DNA from: Candidatus Obscuribacter phosphatis
GTDB taxonomy: Bacteria > Cyanobacteriota > Vampirovibrionia > Obscuribacterales > Obscuribacteraceae
Direction: 5' to 3'
DNA length: 48,974 nt
NCBI GenBank assembly: GCA_001899315.1
Contig: MOYA01000003.1
Span: 37,357 to 86,330 of the forward strand
Below, piece by piece: positions 27,216-35,720 of the stretch. Below the pieces are notes generated by a model. The model searched no databases. It was not told the origin of the DNA and saw nothing but the letters and a program-made list of their open reading frames with translations. Position 1 is the stretch's first letter. Each line of letters opens with the position of its first letter. The position numbers and the translations under genes were made by a program.

Positions 27216-27310
27216 GGCTCGTCTCTATTCTAACCGATTAGTCGCTAATTCTTACCGACAGGGCAAAGGGTCTCTCTTTCTTAGCTTTTGCCTTTTGTCT
27301 ATTTTGAACT

Positions 27311-28996
27311 CTAGCGCTTGCGCTCCAAACGCCTGCTACCCTGGGGATGGTCCGAGACCGAACTCAATTTCTCCAAAGCGACGAAGCAAACTTTGCCGCC
27401 TTCATGCTCATAATCTTGCCTAAACTCAGCCAAGTGCTCCATGACCGTATGATCAATAAATGTAGTGGCACTAAAATCAATAAAGACCTGACCACCGGTC
27501 TTTATCTGATCGAGAAGATTCTTGATGCAGAAATAATTTGAAAAGACAATAGCACCATCCATATGCAGATAGTGGTCTCCCTCAGCGCCATCTTCCAAAT
27601 AGGCAGTGGCCTTGAAAAGCTCAGAAGGCTTGACGCCGCGGAAGAGATGCAACAATAGCTTGAGGGCGATGCCGCTAAAGACGCCTATTAGAAGGTCGGT
27701 TGCGAGAGTGACAAAGATTGTACTGACAAAAATCACCGTCTGCTCGTAACCAATTGAATGGGTCTCTTTAAAGACCTTAGGAGAGGCCAATCTGAAACCG
27801 GTAAAGATAAGCAGAGCGGCAAGAGCAGCCAATGGAATCTTGTTGAGTAGGGCAGAGGCTAAAGCCACAAACAAGCAAAGAAAAAGACCATGATAGAAAT
27901 TGGAAAAGCGCGTGCGCGCACCACTGGCGATATTAGCGGTGCTTCTGACAATCTCGGCAATAATAGGCAAGCCGCCCAGCCCGGCTGATACCATCGAGCC
28001 CAAACCAACGGCACAGAGGTCTTTACTGAGATTGGCTTTTCGTTTGAACGGATCGAGCTTGTCAACGGCCGCACAAGAAAGCACAGTTTCAACCGACTGC
28101 ACAAAACTGATACTGAGTACGCAAAGCCAAAAGCGCGGCATTCTGATTGCAGAAAAGTCTGGAAAGGCAAAACAATGACTGAGATCTGAAGGCACACGCA
28201 CCAGCAACTTGTCAGGCACAAGCCTAAATGTATGCCCCAAGAGCTCATAAGTCTTAGTATCAGTCAGAAAAGCAGTCATCAAACTAGCAGTCAAAACCAC
28301 CCAGAGCGGTGCCGGTATCGCTTTAAGCGGCGCAAATCGAATATGCGGATGGATAATCAAAATTATCAAACTAACCAAACTGACAAGCAATATAAATGGA
28401 TTGAGATCGGCTAGAAGATGCGGTAACTGATGAAATATCTCAAGCGGTTCTCTTATCTTGATTTGAGAGCCAAGAAAAGTTGGTAGCTGTTTGATGATAA
28501 TGACGATGCCGATGGACGCCAACATGGCATGCACCACAGTAGCTGGAAAGTACTTACCGATTTCAGCCGAACGCATACGTCCAAGCAAAAATAGAATAAA
28601 GCCTGAAACAACTATAGCCGATAGCGTGGAGTGATAGCCTCGACTGCCGCCGCCAAGCGCTTCACAGGCTGAAATTACTACAACAATCAAGCCGGCAGCC
28701 GGCCCATTGATGGTGACAAAGGAGCCACTCAACTGGCTGACCACGACACCACCGATAGCGGCACTAACCAAACCGGCAACAGGAGGCAGCCCGGAAGCCA
28801 TAGCAATGCCAAGAGACAGAGGCAGTGCGATCAGAAAGACAATGAAGCCCGACACTATATCGTATCTAAAATTTTGGATCAGTCCCAGAAAACCATCGCT
28901 TGGAACAGCCCGTTCCGGCGCATCAGGAATAGTGATAGCCTTAAATTGACCTGTGACGCTGGCTTGAATAAATTCCCAGGTTTCTCGCGCAGTCAT
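27311..28996 (-). CDS. SulP family inorganic anion transporter with STAS domain
   Basis: 561 aa from ATG 28996 (an in-frame TTG is at 29023). N-terminal membrane domain of about 10-14 spans with SulP signatures: SGFIVFLIALPLSLGIAMAS, GSFVTINGPAAGLIVVVISA and GLGGLPIIAEIVRSTANIAS. A cytoplasmic STAS domain occupies about 450-555, with VFIDFSATTFIDHTVMEHL. SulP members carry sulfate, bicarbonate or dicarboxylates, often Na+-driven; BicA-type bicarbonate transporters belong here. Which anion is moved cannot be told. It is divergent from the Ehr-type operon, with the four-half-site palindrome between them, and is followed by the two-component pair. Confidence 0.92.
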   Translation of the reverse strand: MTARETWEFIQASVTGQFKAITIPDAPERAVPSDGFLGLIQNFRYDIVSGFIVFLIALPLSLGIAMASGLPPVAGLVSAAIGGVVVSQLSGSFVTINGPAAGLIVVVISACEALGGGSRGYHSTLSAIVVSGFILFLLGRMRSAEIGKYFPATVVHAMLASIGIVIIIKQLPTFLGSQIKIREPLEIFHQLPHLLADLNPFILLVSLVSLIILIIHPHIRFAPLKAIPAPLWVVLTASLMTAFLTDTKTYELLGHTFRLVPDKLLVRVPSDLSHCFAFPDFSAIRMPRFWLCVLSISFVQSVETVLSCAAVDKLDPFKRKANLSKDLCAVGLGSMVSAGLGGLPIIAEIVRSTANIASGARTRFSNFYHGLFLCLFVALASALLNKIPLAALAALLIFTGFRLASPKVFKETHSIGYEQTVIFVSTIFVTLATDLLIGVFSGIALKLLLHLFRGVKPSELFKATAYLEDGAEGDHYLHMDGAIVFSNYFCIKNLLDQIKTGGQVFIDFSATTFIDHTVMEHLAEFRQDYEHEGGKVCFVALEKLSSVSDHPQGSRRLERKR

Positions 28997-29049
28997 TAAT
29001 GCTACCGACTTAGTAAAGAGCAAAGCTATTTACACGTTAGCAAGCAAAA

Positions 29050-29089
29050 GTGATCAAGTTGTGATCGACGTCGATCACAAGTTCATCAC
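29050..29089. promoter_or_regulatory. 40-bp near-perfect palindrome, putative operator with four half-sites
   Basis: Core TGTGATCGACGTCGATCACA (29060-29079) is a perfect palindrome and stays perfect for one more base on each side. Outer arms GTGATCAAG and GTTCATCAC extend it to 40 bp with 18 of 20 base pairs symmetric. GTGATC recurs at 29050 and 29061, and its reverse form at 29073 (GATCAC) and 29084 (CATCAC), so the sites are 11-12 bp apart, one helix turn. It lies between SulP (start 28996) and the hyf-like operon (start 29163). The half-sites resemble CRP/FNR-type TGTGA, but the core spacing of 10 bp between TGTGA and TCACA is not that of CRP (6 bp). Confidence 0.7.
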
Positions 29090-29120
29090 ATTCGGCTGTT
29101 AAGCTCCAAAAGGACGGTCC

Positions 29121-29137
29121 GTGCAATACAATTGCAC
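29121..29137. promoter_or_regulatory. Inverted repeat GTGCAAT-ACA-ATTGCAC before the hyf-like operon
   Basis: A perfect 7-bp inverted repeat with a 3-bp spacer lies 26 bp before the first ATG of the operon. It contains TACAAT (29127-29132), a candidate -10 box. No -35 box at 16-18 bp is obvious, which would fit a promoter that needs an activator. A start near 29139 would put the centre of the 40-bp palindrome about 69 bp upstream, a usual distance for activators. The promoter call is inference. Confidence 0.45.
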
Positions 29138-29162
29138 CAAAGCACCCTGTAAACCTACCTAG

Positions 29163-31181
29163 ATGTTATTCGATTTAATGGCCCCACCAAATTGTATTCT
29201 TCTCTACGGACTTGCCTGCCTTGCCTGGACAATCGGCGTAGCCTTCACAATTATAGCCGACTTACTAAAAACAAAACTTTCCAATCGGTTAGCATTAGCC
29301 CTCACTGCCGGTGGTGCGCTGTCAGCTGGTATGGGCGCCATAGGCAACTATCAAGCGGGCATACCGGTAAATTTCACAGCCCTCAAGCACTTCGGTCTTA
29401 CCACTCTCAGCTTCACCGGCGACAATCTTGCCATTCCCTTTATTCTCTTGCTAACTCTTGTGGCATTGGCATCGACCTTGTCAACAAGAGACTTAATCGA
29501 CAGTACCCACAATAAAGAAGGGCATCGCTTTCAAAGTAATCATTACTATCGACTGATACTGCTCTTGCTCTTAGGCACCTTGCTTGTTCTGCTCAGCGCT
29601 AATGCCATAACTTTTTTGGTTTTCTGGGAAGTGATGAGCGTGGCCGCAGCCAGCCTGATTACCAGCGAGCATGTGAGACACCGCGCCCAGAGAGCCGCTC
29701 TTGCTTATATCACCGCCAGCAGACTAGCAACGGCTCTTTTAACCGGTGCCTTTCTCTGGATGTATCATCAAAGCGGCACCTTCGACTTCGCCAGCTGGCA
29801 ATTTCAAAGCAATTCCACCTTTCCTGCCGCACTCTTAATTTTGCTGGCAGTCTGCATAAAAGCCGGCATATGGCCCGCCCATGGCTATCTGCCCCAGAGT
29901 TATGCCGAAGCACCGGGGCCTGCCGCCGCTCTCATATCGGGCGTGATCGGCAAGACGGCCATCTATTTGCTCTTGCGTCTATTGGTGCTGGGCAATTGTC
30001 AACACAGCTGGGTAATCTACATCGCCTTGGCCCTTGGCACCATATCATGCATTTGGGGCATTCTCTTTGCTCTGGTCGAGCGAGATTTGAAGCGCCTCCT
30101 AGCCTTTAGTTCGGTCGAGAACATGGGGCTCATTATCATCGCCATCTCTCTTTCTATGCTGGCACGCAAAGAAGGTCTGCCTGTCATTGCCGCCATAGCA
30201 GTAACCGGCACACTCTTTCATGCCTTCAACCACGGCGTCTTCAAATCGCTGCTCATGCTTGCCGCCTCGACAATAGACAAAAAGGCGCATACTCGCGACT
30301 TGGCACAATTGGGTGGTCTAGCCAAACGTCTGCCCTGGACCATGCTCGCCTTCTTTATCGGCTCAGTGGCCATCTGCGCCCTGCCTCCATCAAATGGCTT
30401 TGCCAGCAAATGGCTCATTTATCAAGCCTTTTTCCGCATGGCAATTGAATCTGTCCCCTTGCACGACCGGGCTATTTCTTTAGCCATGCTCGGCATCCTC
30501 TCTTTTGTGGGCGCGCTTAGTCTAGCTTGTTATACAAAGGCAATAGGCATTGCCTTTCTGGGACGCCCACGCTCTAAACAGGCGCAGTTCACACCCGAAA
30601 CCGGCTTGAGCGGCTCCGCCATGGCGCTCGTCATTCTCTCAGCCATCTGTGTTTTCTTAGGCACCTCTGCTGGTATCTGCCTGAGAGCAATTACACCGGC
30701 ATTGGCTGAGCTAAACGGCTCCGGAATAGACGCCGCCAATCTCTTTCCTGTGGCAGTTGCCCAGTTGAGCCTGTTCGGACTAATCACCGCCAGTATCATC
30801 TACCTTTGCATTCTCGGCCCCCGTTCAACCGGCATGAAAACCTATATAACCTGGGACTGTGGCTATGGTCCGCTTTCAGCTCGTGCTGAAGAAACCGGCT
30901 CCAGTTTCTCTCATCCAATTGGGCGCATATTCTCGCAAGTTTTGCAATTGAAAGTTGAAACCAATATTACCGGCAGAGACCGTCGACATTTTCCAGAGGG
31001 CATCAAAGTAGAAACCCGCATGACACCCTTTATTGAAACGACTGTCTATAAGCGTTTCATCGAAATGGTCAACTTTTCTTCGCTCACCCTGACGAGACTG
31101 CAAACAGGCAGTATCCACGTGCATTTGCTTTATCTCTTTTTGACCATGATCGTCTTGGTTTATTTGGGCACCGTACTATGA
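29163..31181 (+). CDS. hyfB: Hydrogenase-4 subunit B-like antiporter-type membrane subunit (Ehr complex)
   Basis: 672 aa with many hydrophobic segments; homologous in layout to NuoL/NuoM and HyfB, the H+/Na+-pumping subunits of complex I-like machines. Seen: FLVFWEVMSVAAASLI (conserved Glu of TM5), IKAGIWPAHGYLPQSYAEAPGPAAA (conserved Lys and the PxHxxLP signature) and FKSLLMLAASTI. It should be the main ion-translocating channel. First gene of the operon; its stop overlaps the ATG of the next gene (ATGA). The start is ATG 29163 without a Shine-Dalgarno, and ATG 29178 is also possible. Confidence 0.9.
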   Translation: MLFDLMAPPNCILLYGLACLAWTIGVAFTIIADLLKTKLSNRLALALTAGGALSAGMGAIGNYQAGIPVNFTALKHFGLTTLSFTGDNLAIPFILLLTLVALASTLSTRDLIDSTHNKEGHRFQSNHYYRLILLLLLGTLLVLLSANAITFLVFWEVMSVAAASLITSEHVRHRAQRAALAYITASRLATALLTGAFLWMYHQSGTFDFASWQFQSNSTFPAALLILLAVCIKAGIWPAHGYLPQSYAEAPGPAAALISGVIGKTAIYLLLRLLVLGNCQHSWVIYIALALGTISCIWGILFALVERDLKRLLAFSSVENMGLIIIAISLSMLARKEGLPVIAAIAVTGTLFHAFNHGVFKSLLMLAASTIDKKAHTRDLAQLGGLAKRLPWTMLAFFIGSVAICALPPSNGFASKWLIYQAFFRMAIESVPLHDRAISLAMLGILSFVGALSLACYTKAIGIAFLGRPRSKQAQFTPETGLSGSAMALVILSAICVFLGTSAGICLRAITPALAELNGSGIDAANLFPVAVAQLSLFGLITASIIYLCILGPRSTGMKTYITWDCGYGPLSARAEETGSSFSHPIGRIFSQVLQLKVETNITGRDRRHFPEGIKVETRMTPFIETTVYKRFIEMVNFSSLTLTRLQTGSIHVHLLYLFLTMIVLVYLGTVL

Positions 31182-32134
31182 GCATCGAGACAAATACAGG
31201 CGAAATATTAAAGAACAGCGGCACTTTCCTCGCCAGCCTGATAATCTTGCCGCCGCTCACCATAGGTATTTTGCGCAAGACCAAAGCCCGCTTTCAAAAT
31301 CGTATCGGCGCTCCCTTGCTGCAACCATTCTTCGATCTGGCCAAACTCTTACAAAAAAATGAGACTGTCAGCGAACATGCCAGCTGGCTCTTTCGTATTG
31401 CCCCTTGCATCAATCTCACAGTCATGCTTTTGCTAAGCTTGCTCATTCCATGGACAAGTCTCACGGCTATTCCCCACGGCATAATCTCAGCCGATCTTTT
31501 TCTGATTATCTATCTGCTTGGTCTAGCAAGATTTTTCACAGTCTTAGCCGCCCTCGACACTGGCTCGGCCTTTGGCGGCTTCGGCGCCAGTCGAGAGGTC
31601 ACCCTGGCTCTATTGGTTGAGCCGGCGGTTATGCTCTGCTTGGCTTGCTTGGGCGTGAGAGCGGGAACCAGCGACCTCAGCCAGGTATTCTCATACGAAG
31701 CAACCCGTCTCACTGGACAATATGGACTCTGGTTCTTAGCCGGTTGTGGACTATTTCTATCAAGCCTGGTGGAACTATCGCGCATGCCGGCCGATGACCC
31801 GACCACACACTTAGAATTAACCATGGTGCATGAAGCCATGATCTTAGAAAATTCCGCCGCCAACCTCGCCCTGGCCGAAATAGGACACTATATCAAAGTG
31901 GCTCTGCTGCTTGGTCTATCCTGGCAATGCTTCATGCACTGCTTGCCGAGCCATTTGTTGAGCGACTGGACCGCCCGTGCCATTGCCTCCACCGGCGGTA
32001 TTATATCTTTGGCTCTTTTTATTGCCTTGATCGAAAGCCTGGCAGTCAAGCTCAGATGGACCAAACTACCCGAGTTTATTGCCTACGCAGTAGCCATGGC
32101 AATATTCTCTTACTTAATCGCCCTGTCAGTCTAA
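31178..32134 (+). CDS. hyfC: Hydrogenase-4 subunit C-like membrane subunit (NuoH family)
   Basis: 318 aa, eight or so membrane segments. It matches NuoH/HyfC/EchB: the QNRIGAPLLQPFFDLAKLLQ loop near the N-terminus and MPADDPTTHLELTMVHEAMI in the middle, including the acidic residues thought to couple redox change to ion movement. This subunit forms the junction between the membrane arm and the peripheral redox module. It overlaps hyfB by 4 nt; hyfE follows after 13 bp. Confidence 0.92.
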   Translation: MSIETNTGEILKNSGTFLASLIILPPLTIGILRKTKARFQNRIGAPLLQPFFDLAKLLQKNETVSEHASWLFRIAPCINLTVMLLLSLLIPWTSLTAIPHGIISADLFLIIYLLGLARFFTVLAALDTGSAFGGFGASREVTLALLVEPAVMLCLACLGVRAGTSDLSQVFSYEATRLTGQYGLWFLAGCGLFLSSLVELSRMPADDPTTHLELTMVHEAMILENSAANLALAEIGHYIKVALLLGLSWQCFMHCLPSHLLSDWTARAIASTGGIISLALFIALIESLAVKLRWTKLPEFIAYAVAMAIFSYLIALSV

Positions 32135-32147
32135 TTTAGGTGAAACT

Positions 32148-32804
32148 ATGCAACTAAGTACATTTGAAGCGCTGGCAATGCTCTCGGCAGTACTAGGTAT
32201 TCTTATCTTGGGCACAACCTTACTGCGCACCAATCTTAGCTTTTATCGCTTTCACACTTTAGCCATAGTGGCGCTCACAGTCTGGATTGGTCACATCACC
32301 AAAGAGGCACATCTTTACATAGTGGCGGCGGCAGTTCTGCTTGTCAAAGTACTTTTCATTCCCTCTTTTTTAGGTTGGGTGATGAAAAAGGCTGAAGTAG
32401 GCAGCGATAAACAAGCCTTTATCGCGGCGCCGCTGTCAATGCATCTAGGCGCCATCATGCTTGGCGTTTCCTATCTATTGAGTTCGCGTATACCCGGTCT
32501 TGAGGGCGTGCACCAAGAGGGCTCGCACCTGGGCTCGACGGCAGCCATGTCTATACTCTTTACCGGGGTTCTCTTGATGCTGACAAGACGAGCCGCGCTC
32601 AGTCAGATACTAGGATTTTTGGTAATTGAAAACGGTATCTATCTCTTTGCCGTCACCCAGACCCATGGCATGCCCATGCTGGTGGAAATGGGACTTTTGC
32701 TGGAAGTACTCGTCGGTGTAATGATTTCAGGCTTACTGCTCTTCAACATCAAGAAAAGCTTTGAACATATCGACGTATCACAATTGACCGATCTGAAAGA
32801 CTAG
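32148..32804 (+). CDS. hyfE: Hydrogenase-4 subunit E-like membrane subunit (NuoK-like)
   Basis: 218 aa, about six to seven membrane segments, small for this class but normal for HyfE. Fits the NuoK-related small membrane subunit that bridges NuoH-like and antiporter-like parts. A clear Shine-Dalgarno TAGGTGA lies 6 nt before the ATG, in the 13-bp gap after hyfC. Identification rests on its order in the operon and on the segment LVIENGIYLFAVTQTHGMP, which carries the Glu of NuoK-type proteins. Confidence 0.82.
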   Translation: MQLSTFEALAMLSAVLGILILGTTLLRTNLSFYRFHTLAIVALTVWIGHITKEAHLYIVAAAVLLVKVLFIPSFLGWVMKKAEVGSDKQAFIAAPLSMHLGAIMLGVSYLLSSRIPGLEGVHQEGSHLGSTAAMSILFTGVLLMLTRRAALSQILGFLVIENGIYLFAVTQTHGMPMLVEMGLLLEVLVGVMISGLLLFNIKKSFEHIDVSQLTDLKD

Positions 32805-32812
32805 AACCAATA

Positions 32813-34234
32813 ATGAACGAACTCGGACTACTATTTACCATTCCGTCGCTGACCGCGCTGCTTAGTCTTTTCATCAAAAAGACGGCGATCACAGGCAAGC
32901 TCTGCGCCCTCGCCGCTTGGCTGCAACTGGCTCTAGTAATCTCGGTTCTCTTGCCTATTCTCACCGGACACAGTACCAGCATCAGCTTTGCCCCCGGCCT
33001 CATTGTCGACAAGCTAGGCTCTTATTTTATTTTGCTCACTACCTTTGTTGTAGCTTGCGCCCTCACCCATGCCGACTACTTCTTTCAAGCCCAGGCCGTT
33101 ATCGGAGAACCCTATAAAGACTCACGCCTAAAACTATTCTATGCTGTGGTCAATATATTTCTCATGGCCATGACCTCGGTATTTCTTTGCGATAGCCTCG
33201 GCTATTTATGGATCGCCATAGAAGCCACCACTCTGTCATCAGCACCACTGGTCTACTTCGAACGCAACAAGCATGCCCTGGAAGCCACCTGGAAATATCT
33301 TATCGTCTGCTCGGTGGGCATCGCCTTCGCTCTCTTGGGAACAGTCTTTATCTTTGCCGCCAGCCAGCGTTCAGATCTCGGCTCAGGCACCTTGAACGTC
33401 TCCGAACTGATAGTATCGGCCAAAACCCTGAGTTTCCCCCTCCTGCGCCTGGGCTTCATCTTCTGCCTCTTAGGTTATGGCACCAAAGCCGGTATCTTTC
33501 CTTTACACAGCTGGTTGCCAGACGCCCATTCCGAAGCCCCGGCACCAGCCTCAGCCATGCTCTCCGGCTCACTGCTCAACTGCGCCCTTTTCGGCATCTG
33601 GAAGGCTTCGACGGTGATCACCGCAGCCAAACCGGAAGCCCCTGCCTTTCATTTGGTGGCAGTCATGGGTGCCCTCACCGTTGTGGCGGCGAGCATCTTT
33701 ATTATTCGCCAACACAACCTCAAGCGACTCTGGGCTTATTCGAGCATTGAGAATGTCGGGCTCATGGTCTTCGCTATCGGGCTGGGCTCGGGTCCGCTCT
33801 TTTTCCTACAGGCCCTCAACCACAGCTTAGCCAAGGTCAGTCTCTTCTTGATCTCGGGTAACATAGTGCAAGCAGCCGGCACCAAGAAATTATCAAAGCT
33901 GCATGGACTCTTAGAAAATTCGCCTTTCTGGGCAGGCGCCCTAGCCTTGGCATCACTGGCGGTGGCAGGAGCGCCGCCCTTCGGTTCCTTCATGACCGAA
34001 ATGTCGCTGCTTACTCTTAGTCTTGGTCATAAATACTACATTCTTGCCGCCTTAATCAATGTGGCACTGGCTGTCAGCTTCCTGGGCATACTAGCCCATA
34101 CCGGCAAAGTCATTTTCGGCGCCGGCAAGCCCGATTTCAAAGTCTTCAGCGAAAGAAGAGCGGCGCTAGTACCGATGTTACTTGTCGCCTCCACCCTAGC
34201 CATAGGATTGCTTGTCAATTATGAAAGTAGATAA
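32813..34234 (+). CDS. hyfF: Hydrogenase-4 subunit F-like antiporter-type membrane subunit (Ehr complex)
   Basis: 473 aa, about 14 membrane segments, a second NuoL/M/N-like subunit. Seen: YLWIAIEATTLSSAPLVYF (TM5 Glu), TKAGIFPLHSWLPDAHSEAP (conserved Lys and the PLHSWLPDAH signature, nearly canonical) and NHSLAKVSLFLISGN. It should carry a second proton or sodium path in the membrane arm. It ends 14 nt inside hyfG, so the two are coupled. Confidence 0.92.
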   Translation: MNELGLLFTIPSLTALLSLFIKKTAITGKLCALAAWLQLALVISVLLPILTGHSTSISFAPGLIVDKLGSYFILLTTFVVACALTHADYFFQAQAVIGEPYKDSRLKLFYAVVNIFLMAMTSVFLCDSLGYLWIAIEATTLSSAPLVYFERNKHALEATWKYLIVCSVGIAFALLGTVFIFAASQRSDLGSGTLNVSELIVSAKTLSFPLLRLGFIFCLLGYGTKAGIFPLHSWLPDAHSEAPAPASAMLSGSLLNCALFGIWKASTVITAAKPEAPAFHLVAVMGALTVVAASIFIIRQHNLKRLWAYSSIENVGLMVFAIGLGSGPLFFLQALNHSLAKVSLFLISGNIVQAAGTKKLSKLHGLLENSPFWAGALALASLAVAGAPPFGSFMTEMSLLTLSLGHKYYILAALINVALAVSFLGILAHTGKVIFGAGKPDFKVFSERRAALVPMLLVASTLAIGLLVNYESR

Positions 34235-35711
34235 AGAAAGCATCAGCCTGGCTGACTTAAAGGAAATCCTGGGTAAAGAAACCCACCGCATCGGTCATTT
34301 CACTTCTCTAGACGGGGGGCAGTTGCTCGCCCTTTTGTTAGATCCAAGTCAGGGAGACAAAGGCGTCAAGCTGTACGAAATCGCACTGGAAAACGGGATC
34401 AATTCATATCCCAGCCTGACAATCAAACATCCACAGTTGCACTGGTTCGAAAGAGCCCTCTTTGACATGTTCGGCATCATACCTAGCGGGCATCCTCGCT
34501 TGAAGCATCTCTATCTGCATGAACCTTACGAGCGTAATTTCTTTCCACTCAGAAGGGTTCCCTTGCCCGAGAACTTCAATTCGCCCATCGACCGCCGCTT
34601 TCATTTTCTCGAGGTAAAAGGCGAAGGCATCTATGAACTGCCCGTGGGGCCCATTCATGCCGGGGTGATTGAACCGGGACATTTCCGCTTTAGCTGCCTG
34701 GGTGAGACAATAATCAACCTTGAAATTCAGCTTGGTTATTTGCATCGCGGCGTCGAAAAACGACTAACCGAAGTACCGCTCAAGCACATGCATTTTCTCG
34801 CCGAAGCAGTAGCGAGCGATACATCTACGGCAAATGCCTTGGCGCACGCCGAAGCGATAGAATCGCTGGCAGAAATAGAGGTGAGCGAACGCAGCAAATA
34901 TCTGCGTTCTATTGCCCTTGAGATAGAAAGACTGGCGATGCACATAGTCGATGTCGGCGGCATGTCCACCGATATTGGTCTACTAGGCATAGCCTCGGCC
35001 ATGGGCAGACTGAGAGGCACGGCTTTAGGCATGGGCGATTTATTGACCGGCTCTCGCTTTTTGCGTGGCTTTATTGTGCCGGGCGGTGTAAGACTACCGG
35101 TCAATAACGGTCTATTCAAGCTGAAAGGTCAAGTGGCCAGACTGAGACACGAGCTAAAAGAACCAATCGCCATGTTCTTAGATAATCAGATGGCACTAGA
35201 GCGCATGCGCGAAGTCGGTGTACTAAAAGCCTCGTTGGCAAAAGAATTCGGCATGGTCGGACCAGCCGGGCGGGCGAGCGGCCAAGACTATGATGTCAGA
35301 CGGGCTTTTTCACATGCCGCCTATCCCAATATGGCACCGCCCACGGTGACAGCCCGAGAGGGCGACATCTTGGCGCGCGAAATGGTGCGCATTAAAGAAA
35401 TCTGGTCAACTCTCGATACCATCGACCGCCTCCTCGACAATCTGCCTGAGGGCGAAACCACTGGCGCCGATTTCAGCAAAGTAAGGCTCAAGCCCGACTC
35501 ATTTGCCGTTGGCATTGTCGAAGCTTTTAGAGGCGAGTTGCTGCACTTGGTGGCCACCGATAAAGAGGGCAAAGTGGCGCGCTATGCCGTCAAGCATCCT
35601 AGTTTCAATAATTGGACGGCGCTTGCCATCGCCATCAGAAACAATCTCATAGCCGACTTCCCGCTCTGCAACAAAAGCTTTTCGCTCTCTTACAGCGGCA
35701 ACGACCTATAG
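34221..35711 (+). CDS. hyfG: Hydrogenase large-subunit-like protein without nickel ligands (NuoC/D fold, Ehr type)
   Basis: 496 aa from ATG 34221. The N-terminal about 110 residues resemble NuoC (LHWFERALFDMFGI, SGHPRLKHLYL), the remainder NuoD/HyfG/EchE. True [NiFe] hydrogenases have RxCGxC near the start of the catalytic part and DPCxxC at the end. Here the first place reads AEAVASDTSTANALA (about 194-208) with no Cys, and the C-terminus reads PLCNKSFSLSYSGNDL with no CxxC. A NiFe site therefore cannot form. That matches the described energy-converting-hydrogenase-related (Ehr) complexes, whose electron partners are not known. The HRGVEKR motif and the helical core are retained. Very likely not a hydrogenase. 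Confidence 0.9.
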   Translation: MKVDKESISLADLKEILGKETHRIGHFTSLDGGQLLALLLDPSQGDKGVKLYEIALENGINSYPSLTIKHPQLHWFERALFDMFGIIPSGHPRLKHLYLHEPYERNFFPLRRVPLPENFNSPIDRRFHFLEVKGEGIYELPVGPIHAGVIEPGHFRFSCLGETIINLEIQLGYLHRGVEKRLTEVPLKHMHFLAEAVASDTSTANALAHAEAIESLAEIEVSERSKYLRSIALEIERLAMHIVDVGGMSTDIGLLGIASAMGRLRGTALGMGDLLTGSRFLRGFIVPGGVRLPVNNGLFKLKGQVARLRHELKEPIAMFLDNQMALERMREVGVLKASLAKEFGMVGPAGRASGQDYDVRRAFSHAAYPNMAPPTVTAREGDILAREMVRIKEIWSTLDTIDRLLDNLPEGETTGADFSKVRLKPDSFAVGIVEAFRGELLHLVATDKEGKVARYAVKHPSFNNWTALAIAIRNNLIADFPLCNKSFSLSYSGNDL

Positions 35712-35720
35712 GAAAGAAAT

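Noticed and set aside
29059-29080. CRP binding site
   Set aside because: TGTGA and TCACA are 10 bp apart rather than 6, so a canonical CRP site is not supported, although a CRP-like regulator remains possible.
33208-33750. 180-aa frame inside the hyfF-like gene
   Set aside because: It is a shifted frame of a canonical NuoL/M-type gene, composed mainly of Arg, Ser and His.
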